Source: Phlebopus portentosus
Taxonomy: Eukaryota > Basidiomycota > Agaricomycetes > Boletales > Boletinellaceae
Reading direction: 5' to 3'
Assembly: GCA_037892935.1 (NCBI GenBank)
Contig: JAYXKI010000018.1
Coordinates: 806,001-870,000, forward strand
DNA length: 64,000 nucleotides
Shown here: piece by piece, positions 56,304-64,000 of the stretch
Position numbering within the stretch: position 1 is the stretch's first letter
Layout: each line of letters begins with the position of its first letter
Made by a program: the position numbers and the translations under genes
Notes under the pieces: generated by a model
What the model was told of the DNA's origin: nothing
Databases searched by the model: none
Seen by the model: only the letters and a program-made list of their open reading frames with translations

Positions 56304-59300
56304 TTGAGAGAAATCGGCGAGACGAGAATGGTAGTAACCAATTGCCGGTTCAGGTATTTTCTTATGATTTCGAATTTATCTCACACATGATCCCATCTCT
56401 TTTCAACCAACGATTGCCTTATTTATTAAACAAAAATTGCTATACTACTGACAAAGAAGAACGGTCATATCGTTCATGTGTTTTAGAAACCCCAGAAGAA
56501 GAAGATGCGGCAGTAATGGCTTACAAACGAGTAGCGCAGAAAGTCAGGCCGATCCCGGGAGTCCTTCCAGAAGAATACAGGATCGTGCGAAGGCAGCATC
56601 CGGATCCGTTGAGAGGGATGCCCGAGATGCCAATTGTACCAAAGCCGTTCGAACCCACGGGTCGTGTAACCGCCGAAAGGATGGAAGCACTGAAGATCGA
56701 CGAGAATACCTTTCTGTGGCCGGCGGAGAGGTTATTAGTGAAGAATCTGATTATGTTGCAGGGAGGAGCGTTAGCATGGACCGAATCCGAACGCGGAACA
56801 CTCGATCCGACGTATTTCAACCCGATACGCATTCCCACGATACCGCATATACCGTGGCAGCACAAGAGCATTCCAATTCCCCCGGGAATTCATGACAAGG
56901 CCCTCGAGCTTATTCGAGAGAAGATTCGCAACGGGGTTATTGAACCGTCGAATTCGTCGTATCGATCTAGATGGTTTTGCTTGGTAAAGAAAGACAAGGA
57001 AACGTTACGATCCATTATCGACTTGCAGGATCTTAATGCGGTTACGGTCAAGGACTCGGCAGTACCACCGAACGTCGAAACGATCGCAGAGAGCAGTGGT
57101 GGACGAGCTTGTTACACGGAGTTGGATTTATTCGTTGCATTCGACCAAAGAAAGCTTGACGAACACTCACGAGATCTTACTACGTTCCAGACACCCTTGG
57201 GAACATTTCGAATGACGGTTCTACCAATGGGATACACCAATTCCTTGCAGATTATGCATAACGACGTGGCCTTTATCCTTCAGGACGAGATTCCGCACGT
57301 TACGAACCCTTTCGCAGACGATGCGCCCGGTTTAGGTCCGAAATCGCGATACGAGTTACCAGACGGTTCGTACGAGACCATACCGGGAAACTCCGAGATT
57401 CGTCGTTTCGTGTATGAGCATATATGCGATGTGAACAGGATTTTGCAGCGAATGAAGGCGGTAGGTGGAACGTTTTCAGGAAAGAAGTTGGTGCCGTGTG
57501 TGGAGTCAGCGGTATTCGTTGGACACAAGTTAACGTACCAGGGACGCGAGCCAGACGATTCGAAAGTGCAGAAGATACGAGATTGGCCGCCATGTAGAAC
57601 GCTGACGGAAGTCAGAGGATTTCTGGGAACGGTAGGAGTCCTTCGAATTTTCGTCAAGGATTATTCGAAACTCGCTCGCCCGTTGTACCGCATGACAAGG
57701 AAGAACCAGATTTTCGCGTGGACAGACGAAGAACAGAACGCAATGGACGAACTAAAGCAAGCCGTTATTATTTGCCCGGCGCTGTGCGCAATCGACTACG
57801 CGTCAGACAACGAAGTAATATTGGCGGTAGACTCGTCTATTATTGGAGTTGGTTGGTATTTAGGACAAGAGCACTCGGATGGAAGGCGAAGGATCAATCG
57901 TTTCGGCTCTATTAACTGGAATCAGACCCAGGCATCGTATTCACAGCCGAAAATCGAGTTATACGGCTTATTTCGAGCATTGCACGCGATGCGACTGTAT
58001 CTCATCGGAGTCCAGAATCTAGTAGTCGAAATGGACGCAGCATACATCAAGGGGATGATCAACAATCCCGACCTGCAGCCCAATGCGACCATTAACAGAT
58101 GGATCGCAGGTATCCTTCTCTTCAGTTTCAAGCTCAGACACATCCCAGCAGCCGATTTCCGATGTACCGATGGATTATCCAGACGAAGAGCAGCTGAAGA
58201 AGACCCCCCTCCGGATGAAACGTACGAAGACTGGGTAGACGAAACGTACGGTTTTGCGATAGAAGAGCCGGTTTCGACATACCAAGTAGCGCAACAGGGC
58301 GGAACACCTAGCGAAACAGCGACAGAGAACCTATTTCCTTCTACGGAATCCGCGAGAAGGAAGGATAGCCGCTTAGATGACGTCACGAAGCTAATCACGC
58401 ATCTCACACGCCCAGACAATCTTAGCGATAGTGGCTATGTGAAGCTAATCAGGTACGCAGCTGACTTCTTCGTGAAGGGAGGCCGTCTGTGGAGAAAGGC
58501 GCGAAACGGCCGGCACCAAGTCGTAATAGAAGCGAAACGCAGGTGGGACCTAGTCAAGCAAGCTCACGACGATCTAGGACACAAAGGAATTTTCTGCACT
58601 CGAATGCGACTGCTGGAGAGATTTTGGTGGCCGTCATTAGGACAGGACGTAAAGTATTTCGTGCGCACCTGTCATGAGTGCCAGATACGCCAGACGAAGA
58701 ATATTCTTATCCCGCCAAACGTACCGGAGGTAGCCCCTCTTTTTCAACGCATCCATATTGACTCGAAGGTTATGCCGAAATCGAGTGGATTCCGGTATAT
58801 CGTGCATGCGCGTTGTTCGTTAACCGCGTATCCCGAATTTAAACTTCTTCGAGAAGAAACTGGTAAGACCGTAGGCCAGTTTATCTTTCAGAACCTTTTG
58901 TGTCGATATGGAGCATGCCCCGAAATCGTTACAGATAACGGAACACCATTCGTCGCCGCACTAGATTACTTGAAGACGCGGTATCACATCAACCACATTC
59001 GGATTTCGTCATACAACTCACGCGCAAATGGATTAGTCGAACGCAGACATTTCGACGTACAGGAAGCCTTGATTAAAGCTGCAGACGGTAATGACAAGCG
59101 TTGGAGTGATCACGCTGACTCGGTATTTTGGGCAGAAAGAATCACGATCAACAGAGCAACAGGAATGTCCCCGTATTACATGGCCCATGGAGTCGAAGCG
59201 GTTTTGCCCTTCGACCTCGCAGAAGCAACATACCTAGCACCGCCGCTCGATTCGCCAGTTACGACGTCGGAACTCATCGTAATACGTGCGAAACAACTCC

Positions 59301-59725
59301 AGAAACGTCCAGAAGAGTTGGATCGCGTTGCGAAACTCGTCATGAGTGCAAGGCATGCATACGCGAAGCAGTTTGCCGAGGTGGAGAAGCATAGAATCAA
59401 GGACTACGACTTTCAGCCAGGAAGCCTCGTACTCTTGCGAAACACGCGTATCAAGATGGAACTCAATCGTAAAACGAAGCCCCGCTATTTAGGCCCCTAC
59501 GTGGTAGTTCGACGCACCCAAGGCGGTTCGTATATCGTCGCCGAACTCGATGGAGCGGTTTCGAAACTCCGAATAGCAGCGTTTCGCCTGGTTCCGTACT
59601 TCCCGCGTTCGCATTTGACTGTTCCGGTGACCAAGCTCATTGGATCGGACGAAGATGATGACATACCCGAAATAGAAGATTCGCCAGAGAAATTCCCTGA
59701 CGATGAGTCCCAAAATTCCGATTAA
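56282..59725 (+). CDS. pol: Gypsy-4 Pol: RT, RNase H, integrase, intact
   Basis: The frame is -1 to gag and open from 56183; no ATG at its beginning, so it is probably made by frameshift. From 56342 there are 1127 residues. RT has SIIDLQDLN, ELDLFVAFDQRKLD and a catalytic FADDAPGLGP (about residues 324-327; Tyr replaced by Phe). RNase H has AVDSSIIGVGW. The integrase HHCC finger is HDDLGHKGIF...CHECQIRQ; its core has Asp 807 (HIDSKVM), Asp 865 (VTDNG) and Glu 900 (GLVERRH). The C-terminal GPF/Y-type motif is KPRYLGPYVVVRR. No protease in this frame and no chromodomain. Confidence 0.93.
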   Translation, partial: SASVEELIERNRRDENGSNQLPVQVFSYDFEFISHMIPSLFNQRLPYLLNKNCYTTDKEERSYRSCVLETPEEEDAAVMAYKRVAQKVRPIPGVLPEEYRIVRRQHPDPLRGMPEMPIVPKPFEPTGRVTAERMEALKIDENTFLWPAERLLVKNLIMLQGGALAWTESERGTLDPTYFNPIRIPTIPHIPWQHKSIPIPPGIHDKALELIREKIRNGVIEPSNSSYRSRWFCLVKKDKETLRSIIDLQDLNAVTVKDSAVPPNVETIAESSGGRACYTELDLFVAFDQRKLDEHSRDLTTFQTPLGTFRMTVLPMGYTNSLQIMHNDVAFILQDEIPHVTNPFADDAPGLGPKSRYELPDGSYETIPGNSEIRRFVYEHICDVNRILQRMKAVGGTFSGKKLVPCVESAVFVGHKLTYQGREPDDSKVQKIRDWPPCRTLTEVRGFLGTVGVLRIFVKDYSKLARPLYRMTRKNQIFAWTDEEQNAMDELKQAVIICPALCAIDYASDNEVILAVDSSIIGVGWYLGQEHSDGRRRINRFGSINWNQTQASYSQPKIELYGLFRALHAMRLYLIGVQNLVVEMDAAYIKGMINNPDLQPNATINRWIAGILLFSFKLRHIPAADFRCTDGLSRRRAAEEDPPPDETYEDWVDETYGFAIEEPVSTYQVAQQGGTPSETATENLFPSTESARRKDSRLDDVTKLITHLTRPDNLSDSGYVKLIRYAADFFVKGGRLWRKARNGRHQVVIEAKRRWDLVKQAHDDLGHKGIFCTRMRLLERFWWPSLGQDVKYFVRTCHECQIRQTKNILIPPNVPEVAPLFQRIHIDSKVMPKSSGFRYIVHARCSLTAYPEFKLLREETGKTVGQFIFQNLLCRYGACPEIVTDNGTPFVAALDYLKTRYHINHIRISSYNSRANGLVERRHFDVQEALIKAADGNDKRWSDHADSVFWAERITINRATGMSPYYMAHGVEAVLPFDLAEATYLAPPLDSPVTTSELIVIRAKQLQKRPEELDRVAKLVMSARHAYAKQFAEVEKHRIKDYDFQPGSLVLLRNTRIKMELNRKTKPRYLGPYVVVRRTQGGSYIVAELDGAVSKLRIAAFRLVPYFPRSHLTVPVTKLIGSDEDDDIPEIEDSPEKFPDDESQNSD

Positions 59726-60171
59726 ATCATTCATTTCCCTTCATATATGCTCCTTACTTATTTCCGATTCTCTCTCTCTCCTCTGATCAATTCTAATCTT
59801 CCAATTCTCCTTCTATAGTTTCGTCTCTGCTAGCGTGATCCACAATAGGATCTAACGCGTGTACTTTTACTTAATACGCAGTTCCGCACGGTTTCGCCGT
59901 TCAAAACAGCGGAACGACGGCGAAACGCCTCATTTCACTTCGTATCAGTTTCCTTTCATCCTATTCCTTGAATTCCTTGATCTATTCTTCTAGCCTTCAC
60001 TCAGTCTCGCTCGATCGCGCGAAAATTCACAAAAACCGAAACAAAATCGTATAAATTAACTATAAAAACAACTATGTACAGTACAAGTTATTTTTCTTTT
60101 TCTTTTGTCCTTTTCTTTTTCTATTTTACAAAAGTCCGACCAGGACATAGAGCATACGCGATGATTATACT
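59726..60171. other. Convergent spacer of Gypsy-4
   Basis: 446 bp between the end of pol and the end of the antisense gene. A T/C-rich run (TTTTTCTTTTTCTTTTG near 60090) parallels the T-rich run in the Gypsy-3 spacer. GGAAC and CGAAAC motifs cluster at 59881-59930. Confidence 0.5.
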
Positions 60172-60691
60172 CTATTCCCGAGCCCTACCTTTCCCCTTCG
60201 ACTGACGAACCCTCTCCACTTCCCCTCTATCTTCCTCTTCCTCGTCTTCACCTTCCCCCGTCTTCACCCCAGCCAACTCGAGCAGCAGACGACGATCCGC
60301 GTGCGCCTGCGCTACGAGGACGCTGAATTCGTTCAGCATCCGGGACAGAACCTTGTCCCGGTGATCCATCCGCGCCAGCACGAACTGCAGCTCGGATTCC
60401 CCGACCTCCCGCTGCAGAGCCTCATGCTCGACGCGACCACCCACAGATCTGGCCGCCAGAGCCGTGACTTTCCGGCGTTTTGCCTCCCGATCGCGCGCCT
60501 CCCGAGCTGCCTTACGCTTTGCGGCTACAGCCCTGCCCTTCGTGGCTAGACTACAGCCCTTCGCCTGCTTCAAGCACGGAGCGCAGGTCCTCTGCGGAAG
60601 ACCCACGCAATCACGGCCACGCTTCTGGCACTGGTCGCACGGAACCCGATGACGAACGCGCCCATCGCCCAATCGTTCGTCACCATCGTCG

Positions 60692-60733
<42 letters not shown>

Positions 60734-62532
60734 TTATCGTTGTCGTCACCTCCAGAACCACCACCATTAGCCGGAATCCTAGAAGGACCAGCCTCAGGTT
60801 GAGAAGACGCTCGTCGTGCCGGAGAAACGCGTCTCGCTTGCGTTTCGACAGTTTCGCGCGGAACAGCAGCAGTACCGCTATTGTTGTTGTTGTTGTTGCT
60901 GTTGTTGTTGCTCGCGGTATTGAGAGCCTGAATCTCTTCAAGGCTTGCGTCCGCCTCAAACGGCTCATTCGCCTCCATTCCCACATCACCGATATCCATT
61001 CCGCCGTCGCCTGGACTCATGATAACGGAGTCTTCTCCCCGATGACCAGGAGGAGGACTCTCAGGACTTTCCTGAATCGCAGGAGTCTCCTCGTCCGAGT
61101 CCACCACTTGCCGAACACCACGAACGCGGCGAGTCCCTGCATCCAGTCGTCGTCGCATGTTGGCCTCGATTTCGGCAGCCATCCGGGAGATTTCGGCGCG
61201 TTGAGCAGCGCGTTCCTCTTCTTCACGTCTTTCACTCTCGCGAAGCTCAATCTCGAGCATTGTGGGTTCGAGTGAGGTTAAGGGTGTAGAACGGCTTGCC
61301 CCTTCCAAACGTTCCGCTCCGGTTTCGAGCGTTTCGACCGGTTCCGCGACTTCTCCGTCCTCGATCGTTTCGCCAGTCTCGACCTGAAGAGGAGCGGAAT
61401 CAACCTCCATTGGACTATCGACGTCCTGAGGCAGCATTTGATGTTGCTGCTGTTGTTGTTGTTGCGGAGGAAATGGTTCAGGCAGCAGTGGTTGTTGCTG
61501 TTGTTGCTGTTGCGGCTGAGAGAAAGGTTCAGGCAGCAGTGGTTGTTGCTGTTGTTGCTGTTGCGGCTGAGAGAAAGGTTCAGACAGCACTTGTTGGGAT
61601 CGTTGTTGTTACTGTTGTTGTTGTTGCGTTTCGGATTCCTGAGCACGGACGAGTTGATAGAGCCGACGACGAAGAATGGAATAGCCGTAGTATTCCCAGA
61701 GGAGCCGGACCGTTCTCAATTTCACCCTGTCGATGCGAAGGATGTGCCCTGCACGAAGGTGTCGTTGCTCGATATCCTCCCAATATTCGAACGCTTGCTG
61801 TAGGAAGGATTAGATGGAGATGATAGACAAGAAGAAGTACCTACGTGACTCCGGACAGCTTCGTCTCGCGTGTAGTCCGTGTTGCCGGTGAACCTCGCCG
61901 TTTGTTGGAACTTGGAGCTCTCCATTCTCACGTTCTCGAGAGCCTTTTCGATGTCAGGGCGCGGTTTCGGGAACATTGGAGGGAACGATTCGCCCAAGAA
62001 GAACCCACGAATCGAATCGAACGAGGCAGGATGGAATGGAACCCTGCGTCTGCGGAAGAAAGCTCGTCGTTTGGTCTCCATCCTGGCGTAAAATTCCCGT
62101 CGATCGTAGTACAGCGTCCGTAGGAGAGCGTCCGTGTCGCAGTAGTTGGAGTACGCCGTCTCCGACCAGACTTCTTTCGTTCCTTTGGGACGGACTTGCT
62201 CCAACGCTTCCTTCCGTGCCTGTCGAATTTCGTTAACAAAAATTCTTGATTAGAGTGCGCGGTTTACGCACCGTGGTTGCCTTCCACCCATCCATCAAAG
62301 ATTCCATCACCGGATTCGTCAACCACCGAACCGTCATCGAACCTGTAGGCGCGATCCATTCGACCGGTTTTGTCTTATCCGGCAGAATTACCGTCGTGAC
62401 GCCATGGTCTAGTTCATCCATTGCCGACCTGGCCAAGGCGACGTCTGCCTCGAATTTCGCGACCGCTGCCTTCCAGTCGTCATCGGAGTTGATGGGTCCC
62501 AAGAGCGCGACGATTTCTTCGGAAGTGAACAT
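60172..62532 (-). CDS. Antisense spliced gene of Gypsy-4: polyQ/Asp-rich Zn2Cys6-like protein (one in-frame TAA)
   Basis: Three-exon model: 62532-62272, 62219-61845, 61797-60172; introns of 52 and 47 bp with GT...AG, both in phase 0. ATG at 62532 (MFTSEEIVALLGP). Exon 2 is basic and aromatic (RAFFRRRRVPFHP). Exon 3 carries 17-residue Gln-rich repeats, acidic and Asn-rich parts, a run of about fifteen Asp, then CDQCQKRGRDC...CAPCLKQAKGC (about residues 598-626, spacing C2C6C7C2C6C), a basic nuclear-signal-like stretch (AAKRKAAREARDREAKRRKV) and a helical C-terminus. A TAA at 61609-61611 inside the Gln tract stops the frame at residue 275; it fits CAA-to-TAA, or the product may be short. About 753 codons without it. 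Confidence 0.62.
60676..60740. repeat. GTC/GAC microsatellite (Asp tract)
   Basis: Trinucleotide run encoding the poly-Asp segment of the antisense protein on the minus strand. Confidence 0.85.
61440..61625. repeat. Gln-coding tandem repeats, 51-bp period
   Basis: GCGGCTGAGAGAAAGGTTCA recurs 51 bases apart (61512, 61563), with CAA/CAG runs between. It encodes PLLPEPFSQP plus seven Gln on the minus strand. The premature TAA lies in this array. Confidence 0.8.
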
Positions 62533-62660
62533 GTTGGAGAATGAAGAAGAGATGACAGCGGAAGAAAATTTGGACGCGACGCATTATGCTTCGAAACTCC
62601 CACGCGTCGGATTGAGATGGGAGTGACCGCGGACGGTCACTATTTCATGAACCCGGGAGA
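62533..62660. promoter_or_regulatory. Antisense-gene promoter region and Gypsy-4 polypurine tract
   Basis: 128 bp between the antisense ATG and the 3' LTR. A purine-rich ACCCGGGAGA touches the LTR and probably primes plus-strand synthesis. The antisense promoter must be here or in the LTR. Confidence 0.5.
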
Positions 62661-64000
62661 TGAAGAGTAAGTCTGAAGCTTGGGAACGTACGGAGTCGTT
62701 ACGACCAGTTCCGTGGTGTTCCGACTGGTTTCGCTCGGTTTCGACTGGTTTCGCTCGAACGAGTGAACTTAGCAAGAACGCCATAGTCCAGATGGCACGT
62801 GCACCGTTCTTTGATCGGCCATCAAGACGGGAGAATCACGGCATCGAGTTTGCACGCGTCGATCACAAGTCTCCGGACCTCGGATCCGCATTCCAGACAA
62901 AGAGATTTGACCCTGCAACCTCGTCCTCAGTCCCTCTCCTTTGTTAAACATCGCAGACTTACTTTGTCAGGCTAGCCAGAGCCCTTCCGAGTCGTTTCCC
63001 CGAGTTCCGCTTCGTTCCGCTCAAAGAGACCCGGTTCCGAAGGTTCCGCACATTTTCTGACCTTTCTATATGCGTCCCCTTTAATCCATTATGCTCTCGT
63101 TCCAGACATGCTTAGTATTGTTTCTTTTGACCTATGTGTCCCTTAAACCATTCCTATGCGCTCCTCTCCTTTGTAGATAGCGATATGCGTTCCCTTTTCC
63201 TTATGACGTAGGTTCTCTGACCGCTGGGAGGCTCAGTCTTGGACGTTTAGTATAAATATAGCACGACTCTCGTAGTAGAGGGAGAGCTTAGTCGGAGCTG
63301 AGTGGGAGCTTAGCTTGCAGTTCTCACATCGTCTCAAAGCCTCTCGACCTCTAGTCTACTTGTTCGTAGTGGACTCTCTCGTCTCTATAGTCTAATATAC
63401 GACATTTCGTGTTCTGTACAGTCGATCGGTGATCTCTCTTCGCAGTAGAGCCGTTCGCGCGTTCGTATAGTTCGCCGTCATCGTATAAAGGCTTCTCTAT
63501 CTTCTCTCACCCGAAAGAAGACCCCCTCACGTGTTTCGATCCGTTTCGCCCGGTTTCGCTCGTAACCCAGTTACTCTGCGTGCCACTCGCATTCGGTCTC
63601 GCAACACCTTCCCCTCTCCATTGTCGTCGGGAAAGGACACCATATCATCCCTTTCCTCTTGACTTTCCACTCTCCGCTTCCTCAAGACCAGCCCGGTGCT
63701 ATTCCGCATCGTTTCGATCGGAAACGGTCGGTTTCATCGTCCCACACATATCCTTCGATTCTCTCAGTCCCCTTCCGTCATCGTTGTGCACCTCCATCCT
63801 TCGCATCACATTACGACACACTCAGCTATTGTCCTTCGTCCATCGTATCGCGTTTCGAACCGTTACGCCGCGTTCCGACACTTAAGACTACGAGTGAGAT
63901 CGACTGCAGTCGCTTACCAGTGTGTTAGCACAGTCGATTAGTCACGTTCGGGTTGGTGGTTCGACTAGCGTAGCTTAGTTAGTTTAGTTCTTGTGCCTTG
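62661..64000 (+). repeat. Gypsy-4 3' LTR (first 1340 bp)
   Basis: Reads the same as 52163-53502 wherever I compared them, including the TATA box and all small ORFs. About 288 bp remain outside the window. Confidence 0.95.

Larger units (their letters stand above)
52163..64000 (+). mobile_element. Gypsy-4: intact Ty3/gypsy element with antisense gene (3' LTR runs off window)
   Basis: 5' LTR 52163-53790, primer-binding site at 53793, intact gag-protease and pol frames, minus-strand spliced gene, and 3' LTR from 62661. The visible 1340 bp of 3' LTR appear identical to the 5' LTR, so insertion is recent. Related LTRs at 11666-13295 (solo) and about 24762-25541 (decayed) show that the family has been active at different times. 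Confidence 0.95.

Noticed and set aside
60649..61275. 208-codon plus-strand ORF with a Val-rich run
   Set aside because: Complement of the Asp- and Asn-coding repeats of the antisense gene; no domain.

Overview
The window is a nest of transposable elements from a filamentous fungus. It is probably a basidiomycete (Agaricomycetes): the Ty3/gypsy polyproteins are of the types common there, one carries a chromodomain, predicted introns are short (39-71 bp), and old copies show C-to-T decay concentrated at CpG. I see no host gene, rRNA, tRNA or CRISPR array. Almost every long reading frame belongs to a mobile element.

Left part (1-31.6 kb, AT-rich, old). A decayed Ty1/copia family lies mainly on the minus strand. 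Copy A (1-2914) runs off the left edge. Copy B (6094-21710) is split by a Tc1-like transposon (6678-8090), a chromodomain gypsy element (Gypsy-1, 8732-17018), a Harbinger/Tourist-like MITE (17618-18070) and a 1083-bp foldback element (20283-21365). A second 1083-bp foldback copy lies at 23016-24098. Gypsy-1 itself carries a solo LTR (11666-13295) of the family found intact at the right end (Gypsy-4). From 24 to 31.6 kb there are LTR remnants, two small palindromes, a solo LTR of Gypsy-2 (27090-28656), a plus-strand copia 5' end (copy C, 28947-29737) and the tail of a minus-strand gypsy element.

Right part (31.6-64 kb). Three gypsy elements are nested. Gypsy-2 (from 31591) has a 1567-bp LTR containing a 213-codon ORF, an extra coiled-coil ORF before gag, and a gag-pol broken almost only by TGA codons. 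Its integrase is interrupted by GC-rich Gypsy-3 (from 38920), which has a 3.5-kb LTR built of tandem duplications. Gypsy-3 is in turn followed by Gypsy-4 (from 52163). Gypsy-4 has intact gag and pol frames and LTRs that look identical over the visible 1.34 kb, so it is the youngest element.

The most interesting signal is in Gypsy-3 and Gypsy-4. Both carry a spliced gene on the opposite strand, between integrase and the 3' LTR, ending about 440 bp from the end of pol. Both genes encode a nuclear-looking protein with a Zn2Cys6-like cysteine cluster (C-x2-C-x6-C-x7/8-C-x2-C-x6-C). All predicted splice junctions keep the reading frame. Gag-pol expression also varies. Gypsy-1, -2 and -4 have an in-phase -1 slippery heptamer at the gag end (GGGTTTT, GGGAAAA, GGGTTTT). 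Gypsy-3 instead has a TAATG stop-start overlap. The protease sits in the pol frame in Gypsy-1/-2 but in the gag frame in Gypsy-3/-4.
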